From assembly GCA_963675365.2 (NCBI GenBank), contig CAXXVA010000002.1:589744-653743 (forward strand): a stretch of DNA of 64,000 nt, in the 5' to 3' direction. The notes beneath the pieces are model-generated. The model did no database searches, had not been told where the DNA came from, and saw only the letters and a program-made list of their open reading frames with translations. Positions 1 through 8,665 of the stretch are shown here, piece by piece (the stretch's first letter is position 1; the number at the start of each line of letters is the position of its first letter). Source of the DNA: CAXXOK01 sp963675365 (lineage in GTDB: Bacteria > Bacillota > Clostridia > Christensenellales > Aristaeellaceae). A program made the position numbers and the translations under genes.

Positions 1-411
1 GACACCAACCTGAAAGGCGCGTTCAACCTGATCCGCCATACCTCCATGATCATGCTCAAGCAGCGCGCCGGACGCATCGTGAATATCACGTCCGTTTCGG
101 GGCTGATGGGCAACCCGGGCCAGGCCAACTATTCCGCCGCCAAGGCGGGTATGATCGGCCTGACCAAAACCGTCGCCAAGGAACTTGCGTCGCGGGGCAT
201 CACCTGCAACGCCGTGGCCCCCGGCTTTATCCAGACGGATATGACCGGCGCTATGCCCGAGGCGATCCTGGAAAAAGCAATGGAATTTATTCCGCTCAAG
301 CGGATGGGTACCGTAGAAGACGTCTCCGGCCTCGTCGCCTTCCTCTGCTCGGAGGAAGCGGCCTACATCACCGGACAGGTGATCCAGGTGGACGGCGGAC
401 TGCGCATGTAG
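1..411 (+). CDS. fabG: 3-oxoacyl-ACP reductase FabG, 3' part (5' end outside window)
   Basis: Open in frame from base 1, giving 136 residues; the family is about 245 long, so the N-terminal NADPH-binding glycine motif lies outside the window. Visible are the short-chain dehydrogenase catalytic serine in NITSVSG, the YSAAK (Y-x3-K) catalytic pair, the PGFIQTDM segment after the active site and the typical end VIQVDGGLRM. FabG reduces 3-oxoacyl-ACP to 3-hydroxyacyl-ACP with NADPH in type II fatty-acid synthesis in the cytoplasm. It is followed 32 bp later by fabF, and the pathway context makes FabG far more likely than another SDR. Confidence 0.95.
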   Translation, partial: DTNLKGAFNLIRHTSMIMLKQRAGRIVNITSVSGLMGNPGQANYSAAKAGMIGLTKTVAKELASRGITCNAVAPGFIQTDMTGAMPEAILEKAMEFIPLKRMGTVEDVSGLVAFLCSEEAAYITGQVIQVDGGLRM

Positions 412-443
412 CCCAAACCGGAACCGATAGAGGAGGAAAATCT

Positions 444-1685
444 ATGAACCGCGTTGTGATTACCGGCATGGGCGTCATCAGCCCTGTCGGTTTGGACGTT
501 AATACATTCTGGGATTCGCTGGTAACGGGGAAATGCGGCGTAAGCAGAATCACAAGCTATGATCCTTCGAATATGAAGGTACAGCTCGCCGCGGAGGTGA
601 AGGGTTTCGATCCGCAAACCTTCGGCATCGAAAAAAGCGCCGCGCGCAAGATGGATCCGTTCGTGCAGTATGCGCTGGCCGCCGCCAAGGAAGCCATGGA
701 ACAGTCCGGGCTCAAAGCCGGGGAGAACATTCCGGGCGAGCGCCTCGGCGTGTATATCGGCTCGGGCATCGGCGGCATCCAGACCTTTATGGAAGCGGCC
801 ACCACCTGCAACCAAAAGGGTCCGGAGCGCATCTCGCCGCACTTCATCCCCAAGCTGATCGCCAATATGGCGTCCGGCCATACCGCGATTACCTACGGCG
901 CCAAGGGCCCGACCCTGCCCGTGGTTACGGCGTGCGCGACAAGTAACCACGCCATCGGCGAGGCTTTCCACGCCATCAAGGGCGGGTATGCCGACGCGAT
1001 CATCGCGGGCGGCAGCGAAGCGACCATCATGCCGCTGGCAGTCGGCGGCTTTACCAACTGCATGGCGCTGACCACCGCCACCGATCCGCTTTTAGCCAGT
1101 TTGCCGTTTGACAGCCGCAGGGGCGGTTTCGTCATCGGCGAAGGCGCGGCCGTGGTGGTGCTTGAATCCGAAGAACACGCCAGGAAACGCGGCGCGACGA
1201 TCTTCGCTGAGGTCTGCGGCTACGGAAACACCTGCGACGCCTTCCATATCACCGCGCCCGATCCTTCGGCGCAAAGCGCCGCCCGTGCCATCCGCCTTGC
1301 GATGGAGGAAGCCGGGTACGCGGAGTCCGACAGTGTGTATATCAACGCCCACGGCACCGGCACGCAGCTCAACGACGGCAGCGAGACCAAAGCCATCAAG
1401 ATCGCCATGGGCGAGGAGGCGGCGCACCGCGCCATGGTGTCCTCCACCAAATCGGAAACCGGGCACATGCTGGGCGCGGCGGGAGCCGCCGAATGCATCG
1501 CGTGCGCGCTGGCGCTGAAGGAAGGCGTTCTGCCGCCGACCATCGGGCTGACGGAACCCGACCCCGAATGCGATCTGGATTACATTCCGCTGGTCAAGCG
1601 GGATGTGCAGTGCGACCTCGCGCTGAATATCTCGCTCGGGTTTGGCGGCCACAATGCCTGTGTTGCGTTACGGAAGGTGAAATGA
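444..1685 (+). CDS. fabF: Beta-ketoacyl-ACP synthase II FabF
   Basis: 413 residues, normal length for KAS II, which condenses malonyl-ACP with the growing acyl-ACP. The nucleophile Cys164 lies in TACATSNHA, and the two catalytic histidines lie in NAHGTGT (about residue 303) and ETGHMLGAAG (about residue 340), giving the Cys-His-His triad. The start ATG is preceded by GAGGAGG at suitable spacing. The stop overlaps the accB start (ATGA), so the two are probably translationally coupled. Confidence 0.97.
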   Translation: MNRVVITGMGVISPVGLDVNTFWDSLVTGKCGVSRITSYDPSNMKVQLAAEVKGFDPQTFGIEKSAARKMDPFVQYALAAAKEAMEQSGLKAGENIPGERLGVYIGSGIGGIQTFMEAATTCNQKGPERISPHFIPKLIANMASGHTAITYGAKGPTLPVVTACATSNHAIGEAFHAIKGGYADAIIAGGSEATIMPLAVGGFTNCMALTTATDPLLASLPFDSRRGGFVIGEGAAVVVLESEEHARKRGATIFAEVCGYGNTCDAFHITAPDPSAQSAARAIRLAMEEAGYAESDSVYINAHGTGTQLNDGSETKAIKIAMGEEAAHRAMVSSTKSETGHMLGAAGAAECIACALALKEGVLPPTIGLTEPDPECDLDYIPLVKRDVQCDLALNISLGFGGHNACVALRKVK

Positions 1686-2113
1686 TGAAGATTGACGATG
1701 TCAAAGCGCTTGCGGAGATCCTGTCAAAATCGGATCTGACTTCGCTTTCATACAAGGAAGGCGATCTGGAAATCCATATCGAGCGCGCCGCCGCGTACCC
1801 GCCGCCCGCAAAAAGCGAAGCGGCCGCGCCCGCCGCGCCGATCGCCGACGATGCGGAGCAGCAGAACGACTTCAACAACATGCACGAGCTGAAAGCTCCG
1901 ATGGTCGGCGTGTTCTATGCCGCGCCCGCGCCGGACGCCGAACCCTTTGTGAAGGTCGGCGACCATGTTGAAAAAGGACAAGTTGTGTGCATTCTGGAAG
2001 CCATGAAGCTCATGAACGATATCACCGCCCCCGTCTCCGGCCGCATCGTGGATATCTGCGCGCAGAACGGGGTTGTCATGGAATACGGACAAACTTTGAT
2101 GAAGATTATCTAG
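1682..2113 (+). CDS. accB: Biotin carboxyl carrier protein of acetyl-CoA carboxylase
   Basis: 143 residues from ATG at 1682, which overlaps the fabF stop; an open frame extends upstream but would run inside fabF. The N-terminal helix-rich part is followed by an Ala/Pro-rich linker (about residues 36-60) and a biotinyl domain with the EAMKLMN motif, where Lys109 is the biotinylated residue. BCCP carries biotin between the carboxylase (AccC) and the transferase (AccA/AccD), all encoded just downstream. The TAG stop supplies the first base of a 161-bp near-palindromic element. Confidence 0.96.
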   Translation: MMKIDDVKALAEILSKSDLTSLSYKEGDLEIHIERAAAYPPPAKSEAAAPAAPIADDAEQQNDFNNMHELKAPMVGVFYAAPAPDAEPFVKVGDHVEKGQVVCILEAMKLMNDITAPVSGRIVDICAQNGVVMEYGQTLMKII

Positions 2114-2273
2114 GCAAATGCTGACCAAATCTCCCGCACGCTGCCGTTCGCATTTTCACCATCTTGCGCCTGCCGGAGCCTTGACGTAGCGCTGCTACTA
2201 CGGCGGCCCCGCAAGCACAACCTGATGAAAATGCGTTACGGCATCGCACAAGATCTCTGGTCATCATTTGCCC
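2113..2273 (+). repeat. Near-palindromic hairpin element, copy 1
   Basis: A 161-bp imperfect inverted repeat whose left end (GGCAAATGCTGACCA) matches the reverse complement of its right end (TGGTCATCATTTGCC) with one mismatch; pairing continues with interruptions to a central TAGCGCTGCTA. It shares TAGCGCTGCTACTAC, CCATCTTGCG and ACGGCATCGCACAAG with the copy at 19703-19865. It starts at the G of the accB TAG stop and fills most of the accB-fabZ gap. Confidence 0.85.
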
Positions 2274-2282
2274 AGATAATGG

Positions 2283-2312
2283 TTGAATATAGTTATATTA
2301 GAAACGTAGTAT
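2283..2312 (+). promoter_or_regulatory. Possible promoter for fabZ onward
   Basis: TTGAAT at 2283-2288 and TAGTAT at 2307-2312 with an 18-bp spacer, inside a locally AT-rich stretch just after the hairpin element. It would give fabZ-accCDA-degV transcription independent of upstream fab genes. The match is weak. Confidence 0.35.
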
Positions 2313-2343
2313 TTACCTTTATGAACACACGAAAGGGTAGGCT

Positions 2344-2772
2344 ATGAACAGAGAAGAGATTAAGGAACTGATCCCACACCGGGAGCCGATGCTGCTGGTG
2401 GACGAGATCGTGCTGGACGGCGAATATGCCCGCGCCACCTATACCGTGCGCGGGGACGAGTGGTTTTTACAGGGGCATTTCCCGGGCAATCCGGTGGTGC
2501 CCGGCGTGGTGCTGTGCGAGATTATCGCCCAGGGCGCCGCGCTGCTTTTAAAGGACGACCTGATCGGCAAGGTGCCGTTTTTCGCCGGTATGAACAAGGT
2601 GAAGTTCCGCCAGCCCGCCCGCCCCGGCGACAGGCTGGATATCGTCGCCAACATCACCCGCCACAACGGCCCGTTCGTGATACTCAAGGGCGAGGCGTAT
2701 GTGGGGGATAAAAAATGCGTCGAAGGCGAGTACACCATCGCGCTGATCGATAAGAACCAGGCTTATTCCTAA
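2344..2772 (+). CDS. fabZ: 3-hydroxyacyl-ACP dehydratase FabZ
   Basis: 142 residues, the usual length for the single hot-dog-fold dehydratase that converts 3-hydroxyacyl-ACP to trans-2-enoyl-ACP. The motif GHFPGNPVVPGVV holds catalytic His45, and Glu59 of CEIIAQ is the second catalytic residue. The start PHREPMLLVD is typical of FabZ. The ribosome site is AAAGGGTAGG. It lies between accB and accC, as in other Clostridia fab-acc operons. FabA is less likely because of length and sequence. Confidence 0.96.
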   Translation: MNREEIKELIPHREPMLLVDEIVLDGEYARATYTVRGDEWFLQGHFPGNPVVPGVVLCEIIAQGAALLLKDDLIGKVPFFAGMNKVKFRQPARPGDRLDIVANITRHNGPFVILKGEAYVGDKKCVEGEYTIALIDKNQAYS

Positions 2773-2843
2773 GCTGACCTTCACGCCCGGTCTTTAAGTA
2801 TCGGGTAAGGAAGCGGCGCTGACTGTGATTAAAGGATAATTAG

Positions 2844-4181
2844 ATGTTTTCAAAGATCCTGATCGCCAACCGCGGCGAGATCGCCATTCGCATTATCCGT
2901 GCCTGCAAGGAGATGGGCGTTTCCACCGTCGCGGTCTTTTCGGAGGCCGACCGGGACGCCCTGCACGTATCGCTGGCCGACGAAAGCTACTGCATCGGGC
3001 CCGCGCCCGCCGCGAAAAGCTATTTGAATATGGACGCCATTTTGATGATCGCGCGCTTCTGCGGCGTGCAGGCCATCCACCCCGGGTACGGCCTGCTGTC
3101 GGAAAACCCGGAGTTTTCCGAGCGCTGCGAGCAGGAGGGCATCGTGTTTATCGGCGCGCCTGCGGACGTCATGCGCAGAATGGGCGACAAGGACATGGCC
3201 CGCCGAACCATGCGCGACGCGGGCGTGCCCGTCGTACCAGGCTGCGATCTGGTTACGACCCCGGAGGGCGCCAAGCGCGAAGCGAAGAAGATCGGCTATC
3301 CGCTGCTTTTAAAAGCCAGAGCGGGCGGCGGAGGCCGCGGCATACGCCGTGTAAACGAAGATAAAGAGCTTGAGCCTGCGTTTCGCTCGGCTGCAGCGGA
3401 GGCGCAGAGCGCCTTCGGCGACGGCGCGCTGTACATGGAAAAGTTGCTGACGGGCGTCAAGCATATCGAGGTGCAGCTCCTTTGCGATCAGCAGGGCCAA
3501 GTGGTATGCCTTGGCGAGCGCGACTGCTCCATGCAGCGTAAAAACCAGAAGGTCATTGAAGAAAGCCCCGCCGTGTGCGTATCGGAGGAGCTGCGAAAAC
3601 AGCTGACCCAAACCACCGCGCTCGCGGCGAAGAAAGCCGGGTACGTCGGCGCGGGGACGATCGAGTACCTGCTGACAGGCGACGGGCAGTTTTACTTTAT
3701 GGAAATGAACACGCGATTGCAGGTGGAGCACCCCGTCACCGAGATGGTCACCGGCGTGGACCTGGTGAAAAGCCAGATCCGCATTGCCAGCGGCCAGCCC
3801 CTGCAGATTACGCAAAAGGACGTGCGTATCGACCACCACGCCATCGAATGCCGCATCAACGCCGAGGATCCGCTCAACGATTTCCGGCCGAGCTGCGGGC
3901 AGATCGGCATCCTGCACATTCCCGGCGGGCCGAACGTGCGCTTCGATACGGCGTTGTACCAGGGCTATTCCATCCCGCCGTTTTACGATAGCATGATCGG
4001 CAAGCTCATCGTATCGGCCAGGACGCGCGAGGACGCCATCCGCAAAATGCAGGCGGCGCTGTGCGAAATGGTCATCGAGGGCGTTAACCACAACGCCCAG
4101 ATGCACCTGGATCTGCTCTGCGAACCCGCGTTTGCCGACGGTGGCTATACGACCGATTACCTCTCCAACCGAAAGGCATAG
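2844..4181 (+). CDS. accC: Acetyl-CoA carboxylase, biotin carboxylase subunit
   Basis: 445 residues, the standard AccC length. It begins MFSKILIANRGEIAIRI, typical of biotin carboxylases; the ATP-grasp glycine-rich loop is KARAGGGGRGIR, and the active-site stretch is EMNTRLQVEHPVTE. The enzyme carboxylates BCCP-biotin using ATP and bicarbonate. The nearby separate accB, accD and accA point to the multi-subunit acetyl-CoA carboxylase rather than pyruvate carboxylase. Confidence 0.97.
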   Translation: MFSKILIANRGEIAIRIIRACKEMGVSTVAVFSEADRDALHVSLADESYCIGPAPAAKSYLNMDAILMIARFCGVQAIHPGYGLLSENPEFSERCEQEGIVFIGAPADVMRRMGDKDMARRTMRDAGVPVVPGCDLVTTPEGAKREAKKIGYPLLLKARAGGGGRGIRRVNEDKELEPAFRSAAAEAQSAFGDGALYMEKLLTGVKHIEVQLLCDQQGQVVCLGERDCSMQRKNQKVIEESPAVCVSEELRKQLTQTTALAAKKAGYVGAGTIEYLLTGDGQFYFMEMNTRLQVEHPVTEMVTGVDLVKSQIRIASGQPLQITQKDVRIDHHAIECRINAEDPLNDFRPSCGQIGILHIPGGPNVRFDTALYQGYSIPPFYDSMIGKLIVSARTREDAIRKMQAALCEMVIEGVNHNAQMHLDLLCEPAFADGGYTTDYLSNRKA

Positions 4182-4192
4182 GAGCGTAAACG

Positions 4193-5053
4193 ATGGCGTT
4201 ACTCAACAAGCGGCTGTTCAAAAAACCGAACATCAAGCTGGAAGGCGTGCCCGAAGAGGCCGAAAACGCCCCCGACGCGCTGGTGCACTGCTCTTCCTGC
4301 GGCGTATCCGTGCCACACAAAGTTATGCTTTCGCAGGACTACGTCTGCCCGCATTGCGGCGCCTTGCAGACGGTTCCCGCGCGCGACCGCATGCGCTGGC
4401 TGTGCGACGAGGGTAGCTTCAAGGAGACCGACCGGGATTTACAGCCCAAGGACCGCCTGCAATTTCCCGGCTATGCCGGGAAGCTTGAAAAAGCCGCGGC
4501 GGTAAGCGGCGAACCGGAGGGTGTGATTACCGGAACCGGCAAGATCGGCGGCAGGCCCTGCGCGTTCTTTTTTATGAATCCGGAATTTATCATGGGTTCG
4601 ATGGGCGCCGTGGTGGGCGAGAAAATCACGCGGCTGTTCGAGCTTGCCAAAAAGCGCAGGCTGCCGGTGATCGGCTACACGGTATCGGGCGGCGCGCGCA
4701 TCCAGGAAGGCGTGTTCTCGCTGATGCAGATGGCCAAAACCTCCGGCGCGGTGCTCCGGCACAGCCAGGCGGGGCATTTGTATATCGTAGTGTTAACCCA
4801 CCCGACCACCGGCGGGGTGACGGCCTCGTTTGCGATGGAAGCGGATATCATTCTGGCCGAGCCCAAAGCGCTGATCGGCTTTGCGGGCCCGCGCGTGATC
4901 GAGCAGACCATGCGCCAGCAGCTGCCCGATGGCTTCCAGCGCGCGGAATTCCTGCTGGAGAAGGGCTTTATCGACCGTATCGTGCCCAGAAATGTACAGA
5001 AAAAGGAGCTTTTACAGCTTTTGAAGCTTCACTCCGGGGAGGCGAGCGTATGA
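4193..5053 (+). CDS. accD: Acetyl-CoA carboxylase carboxyltransferase, beta subunit
   Basis: 286 residues. A four-cysteine zinc ribbon near the N terminus (CSSC at 33-36, CPHC at 52-55) marks AccD. It is followed by a crotonase-like carboxyltransferase domain with GSMGAVVGEKI and SGGARIQEG, the oxyanion-forming region. With AccA it transfers the carboxyl group from biotin to acetyl-CoA. The stop overlaps the accA start by 4 bp (ATGA). Confidence 0.96.
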   Translation: MALLNKRLFKKPNIKLEGVPEEAENAPDALVHCSSCGVSVPHKVMLSQDYVCPHCGALQTVPARDRMRWLCDEGSFKETDRDLQPKDRLQFPGYAGKLEKAAAVSGEPEGVITGTGKIGGRPCAFFFMNPEFIMGSMGAVVGEKITRLFELAKKRRLPVIGYTVSGGARIQEGVFSLMQMAKTSGAVLRHSQAGHLYIVVLTHPTTGGVTASFAMEADIILAEPKALIGFAGPRVIEQTMRQQLPDGFQRAEFLLEKGFIDRIVPRNVQKKELLQLLKLHSGEASV

Positions 5054-5835
5054 GCGGCGCATACCAGCATGTAAAGGCGGCCCGGCAGCAAAGCCGCCCG
5101 ACCTCGATGTTCTATATCAGCCGGATGTTTGACGGGTTCATGGAAATGCACGGCGACAGGCGCTATGCGGACGATCATGCCATCGTCGCGGGCGTCGCCG
5201 GGCTCGACGGCCTGCCGGTTACGGTAATCGGCATCGAAAAAGGCGTCGAGATCGAGGAAAAGATCAAGCGTAATTTCGGCGCCGCGCATCCCGACGGCTA
5301 CCGCAAGGCACTGCGGCAGATGAAGCTCGCCGAAAAGTTCCGCCGCCCCGTCGTGTGCTTCATCGATACCTCCGGCGCGTACCCCGGCATCGGCGCCGAA
5401 GAGCGCGGGCAGGGGCTTGCGATCGCGGAAAACCTGATGGCGATGATGGGGCTCAAGGTGCCGATCATTTCAATTCTCATCGGCGAGGGCGGCAGCGGCG
5501 GCGCGCTGGCGCTGGCCGTGGCGGACAGGGTATGGATGCTTGAAAACGCCGTGTACTCCGTCATCTCGCCCGAGGGCGCGGCCTCCATCGTATGGAAGGA
5601 CGCGGGCAAGGCCGAGGAAGCCAGCGAGGCGCTGAAGCTGACAGCGGACGACCTGTACGGCTTTGGCATCGTAGAGCGCGTGTTCTCTGAGGAGAAGGGG
5701 GATTTTGAAAAAGTACAAAAAACCCTGCGCGCCGCATTAACCCAGGAACTCAAAGCGTTGACCCAAAAGAAAGCCGCCGAACTGACAAAAGAGCGATACC
5801 AGCGTTTCCGCAGAATGGGAGGGCCTGACCAATGA
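5050..5835 (+). CDS. accA: Acetyl-CoA carboxylase carboxyltransferase, alpha subunit
   Basis: 261 residues, at the short end of the AccA family (about 255-320). It shows FIDTSGAYPGIGAEERGQG and the glycine-rich GEGGSGGALALAVADRV, which form the acetyl-CoA and oxyanion sites, then SPEGAASIVWKD. It forms the heterotetrameric transferase with AccD, whose gene it overlaps. The stop overlaps the next start (ATGA), so degV is coupled to the lipid operon. Confidence 0.96.
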   Translation: MSGAYQHVKAARQQSRPTSMFYISRMFDGFMEMHGDRRYADDHAIVAGVAGLDGLPVTVIGIEKGVEIEEKIKRNFGAAHPDGYRKALRQMKLAEKFRRPVVCFIDTSGAYPGIGAEERGQGLAIAENLMAMMGLKVPIISILIGEGGSGGALALAVADRVWMLENAVYSVISPEGAASIVWKDAGKAEEASEALKLTADDLYGFGIVERVFSEEKGDFEKVQKTLRAALTQELKALTQKKAAELTKERYQRFRRMGGPDQ

Positions 5836-6671
5836 TCGCCATCATGGTAGACAGCGCCGCGGGCATCTCGCGCCAGGAGGCCGAGGAGCTTGGCGCGCAT
5901 TACGTGCCGATGACCTATACTTTCGGCCAGAAGCAGTATGCCGAGCACTATCTGGGCGAAAACGGCCGCTTCGAGCCGTATATCGCAAGCGATTCCCTGG
6001 AGCGCAAGACCAGCCAGGCGTCCCTGGACGCGTTTATCAGGGCCTACGAGCGGCAGATGGCCAAGGGCAGGCAGGTGCTGTGCATCACCATCTCCTCGCG
6101 CCTTTCGGGCACCTATGACAACGCCATGCTTGCCGCCAAGGAGGTCAACGCCGACGAGATCAAGGTGCTGGACAGCCGCAACTGCGCGGGGGGCATCTAT
6201 TTCCTCATCGTGCGTGCCAAACAGTTGATCGGCGAGGGCAAGACGCTTGACGAGATCCTGGAGATCCTCATCGAGGAGCGCAAGAATATCCACAACGTTT
6301 TCACCGTCAACGACATGACGAACCTGCGCAATTCCGGCAGGCTCGGCGTGGTGCGCCAAAGCGTGTCCACCATCCTGAACCTGCGCCCGATCCTGTATTT
6401 GCAGCAGGGTTCCATCTACTCCGACGGCACCGCCCGCGGCAGCCAGGACCAGATGAAAAAGCTTGTGGATACCGTGCCCCAGGGCGTAAAATACGTCGTG
6501 CTTCACAGTCACTTTGAAAACCCTTACCAGAGCCAGCTGCAAAACATGCTCCGCGCCAGGCTCGGCAACGATATCACCGTCCGCGTCGTCAGTCTCGGCC
6601 CTGTATTGACCATTCATCTGGGATTAACCTATTTGGGCGTTTGCTGGATGGAGCAGGGGAACGGGGACTGA
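5832..6671 (+). CDS. DegV family fatty-acid-binding protein
   Basis: 279 residues with the DegV (FakB-like) two-domain fold: an N-terminal MIAIMVDSAAGIS, ISSRLSGTYDNA (the conserved serine region that contacts the fatty-acid carboxylate), DSRNCAGG, and a C-terminal domain. FakB-type proteins bind fatty acids and present them to FakA kinase for phosphorylation and membrane lipid synthesis. Overlap with accA and position at the end of the fab-acc operon fit this role. No fakA is in the window, so the physiological partner is unknown. Confidence 0.88.
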   Translation: MIAIMVDSAAGISRQEAEELGAHYVPMTYTFGQKQYAEHYLGENGRFEPYIASDSLERKTSQASLDAFIRAYERQMAKGRQVLCITISSRLSGTYDNAMLAAKEVNADEIKVLDSRNCAGGIYFLIVRAKQLIGEGKTLDEILEILIEERKNIHNVFTVNDMTNLRNSGRLGVVRQSVSTILNLRPILYLQQGSIYSDGTARGSQDQMKKLVDTVPQGVKYVVLHSHFENPYQSQLQNMLRARLGNDITVRVVSLGPVLTIHLGLTYLGVCWMEQGNGD

Positions 6672-6788
6672 CGTCGAATAATACATTGAAATACCATTGG
6701 ACGGAGAGGATGGGGACCGACGATGGTGCAGCGACAGGCCGGACCTGCGAATACCTGCGGGGCCGGCCGTAAAGAGAGAGAAAACCTG

Positions 6789-6824
6789 AAACAACCTTGC
6801 CTGCAAAGGCGGGGTTGTTTTTTA
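6789..6824 (+). terminator. Intrinsic terminator of the fab-acc-degV operon
   Basis: AACAACC...GGTTGTT stem with inner GCCT/AGGC pairing, followed by TTTTTT. It lies 118 bp after degV and before pfp. The intervening 6672-6788 holds no gene that I can support, only a GC-rich imperfect hairpin near 6735-6770. Confidence 0.85.
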
Positions 6825-6894
6825 TATACAAGCATGTAAGTTCAGGGCAACCGGAGGCGTGCGTTCAGGCGAACGCGCACAGAAAGGAACGGGA

Positions 6895-8130
6895 ATGGCA
6901 TTTAACTTGATAGTCGGGCAGAGCGGAGGGCCTACAGCGGTGATTAATACCACGCTTGCGGGGGTATTTCAAAACGCCAAGCGCAGGTCGGCGCAATCGA
7001 TTTTTGGGATGCGCTACGGGATTCGGGGATTTCTGGATGACGACATTGTGGATATGGAGCGTTACATCAAAGGTTCGCTGGAATATGAGATTTTAAAGCG
7101 GACGCCGTCATCGTTTCTGGGCTCCTGCCGCTACCGTCTGCCGGATCTTGCGGATGACGAGGACATGTACAGGCGGATATTCCGCTCGCTGAACGACAAG
7201 AAAATCGACGCCTTTTTGTATATCGGCGGCAACGACAGCATGGATACCATTATGAAGCTGTCGCAGTACGGCGCGGCGACAGGAAGCGATATCCGCTTTA
7301 TCGGTATTCCCAAAACGATCGACAACGACCTGTTGGGAACGGATCATACGCCCGGCTACGGCTCGGCGGCGAAGTATATCGCCGTGACCATGAAGGAGAT
7401 CATCCGCGACGCGTCCGTATACGGCACCAGGAACGTGACCGTGGTCGAAATCATGGGCAGGAACACCGGCTGGCTTACGGCGGCGTCGGCGCTGGTGCAG
7501 GGCGACGACTGCGACGGCGTGGATATGATCTGCCTGCCGGAGGTGGGGTTTGACGTCGGGCATTTTATGGAACATGTGGACGGCCTGCTGCAAAAACAGA
7601 AGGGCGCTGTGGTGATCGCCGTGTCCGAAGGTGTGAAGCTTGCGGATGGCCGGTATGTGTGCGAGCTGTCCGACGACGCGCGGTATGTGGACGCGTTCGG
7701 CCATAAAAACCTGACGGGCACGGCGCGCTATTTGTCCAATACGTTGGCCCATGCGCTGAAGGTGAAAACCCGTTCCATCGAGCTGAGCACCCTGCAGCGA
7801 TGTGCGGGGCACATGCAGAGCCGGACGGATATTTTAGAGGCGTACCAGGTGGGCGGCGCCGGCGTGAAGGCGGCGATGGAAGGCAAAACCGGCCAGATGG
7901 TGACCCTGCGCAGGATTTCCGACGATCCCTACCAAATGATCACCGGGCTGACGGACGTTGAAAACGCCGCCAATTTTGAAAAAAAGGTGCCGACGGAATG
8001 GATCGACGCCAGCCGTTACGCCATGACGGAGGACGTCGTGCGCTACATCCGCCCGCTGATCCAGGCGGAGCTCCCCGCGTTTTTCATCGACGGTCTCGTC
8101 CGTCACTTAAACCTTAAGTTCTGCCAATAA
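6895..8130 (+). CDS. pfp: 6-phosphofructokinase, probably PPi-dependent
   Basis: 411 residues from ATG 6895, chosen because AAAGGAAC stands just upstream; an in-frame ATG at 6859 has no such site. N-terminal GQSGGPTAVIN is the phosphofructokinase nucleotide/PPi loop. Two signatures favour pyrophosphate over ATP: the second Asp of GGNDS (ATP enzymes have GGDGS) and Lys in PKTIDND (ATP enzymes have PGTIDND). It phosphorylates fructose 6-phosphate, reversibly if PPi-dependent. The first Asp of the family GGDDS is Asn here. It is monocistronic with its own terminator. Confidence 0.9.
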   Translation: MAFNLIVGQSGGPTAVINTTLAGVFQNAKRRSAQSIFGMRYGIRGFLDDDIVDMERYIKGSLEYEILKRTPSSFLGSCRYRLPDLADDEDMYRRIFRSLNDKKIDAFLYIGGNDSMDTIMKLSQYGAATGSDIRFIGIPKTIDNDLLGTDHTPGYGSAAKYIAVTMKEIIRDASVYGTRNVTVVEIMGRNTGWLTAASALVQGDDCDGVDMICLPEVGFDVGHFMEHVDGLLQKQKGAVVIAVSEGVKLADGRYVCELSDDARYVDAFGHKNLTGTARYLSNTLAHALKVKTRSIELSTLQRCAGHMQSRTDILEAYQVGGAGVKAAMEGKTGQMVTLRRISDDPYQMITGLTDVENAANFEKKVPTEWIDASRYAMTEDVVRYIRPLIQAELPAFFIDGLVRHLNLKFCQ

Positions 8131-8137
8131 GGCGATC

Positions 8138-8173
8138 GAAAAAGCCGCCCCCTTCAAAGGGGGCGGCTTTTTT
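8138..8173. terminator. Bidirectional terminator between convergent genes
   Basis: AAAAAGCCGCCCCC, a short loop, then GGGGGCGGCTTTTTT. T-runs on both strands serve pfp (plus) and the GNAT gene (minus). Confidence 0.92.
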
Positions 8174-8188
8174 GTACAGAATTGGAAA

Positions 8189-8665
8189 TTATGCTTTTCC
8201 GGCGTCAAGTATCAGCGTTTTGTCCATGCATACCGCTTCAGGTCTGCCGACATACTTCCCGTAATTCGGACACGCGGCGTAGCCGAGTTTTTTGTAAAAC
8301 GCGACGGCTTTTGCGTTGATCTTGCGCGTTTCCAGGATCAAACGCGTATAGCCCAGCGCTTTGGCTTTCTCCTCAAGCGCACGGACGATCGCGGTGCCGA
8401 CGCCCTGCACGTTGGGCCGGGCATACACGCGCTTGATTTCTGCGGCGTCCGCCGAATACGGGCGAAGAGCGCCGCAGCCGCAGGCGGCGCCGTCCGAATA
8501 GGCGAGGACAAACACGGCGCGCGGGTCGTTCAGGTCGTCCTCGGCAAAGCTTTGCTCGCCGCTCGCGCCGGTGATGCGCAAAAGCGCGTCGCTCAATTCC
8601 CGCAGCAAACCCTGCGCGTCGTTGCTGAAAACGTCCGCCTCTTTGATTTCGATCCTATCGCTCAT
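8189..8665 (-). CDS. GNAT family N-acetyltransferase
   Basis: 158 residues from the ATG at 8665, which overlaps the stop of the GH53 gene (ATGA) and so is the likely start; the frame is open further upstream but only inside GH53. The GNAT acetyl-CoA loop is seen as VQGVGTAIVRALEEKA, followed by LETRKINAKAVAFYKKLGY, the typical C-terminal half of the fold. Substrate unknown. Co-transcription with a secreted galactanase may be incidental. Confidence 0.85.
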   Translation of the reverse strand: MSDRIEIKEADVFSNDAQGLLRELSDALLRITGASGEQSFAEDDLNDPRAVFVLAYSDGAACGCGALRPYSADAAEIKRVYARPNVQGVGTAIVRALEEKAKALGYTRLILETRKINAKAVAFYKKLGYAACPNYGKYVGRPEAVCMDKTLILDAGKA

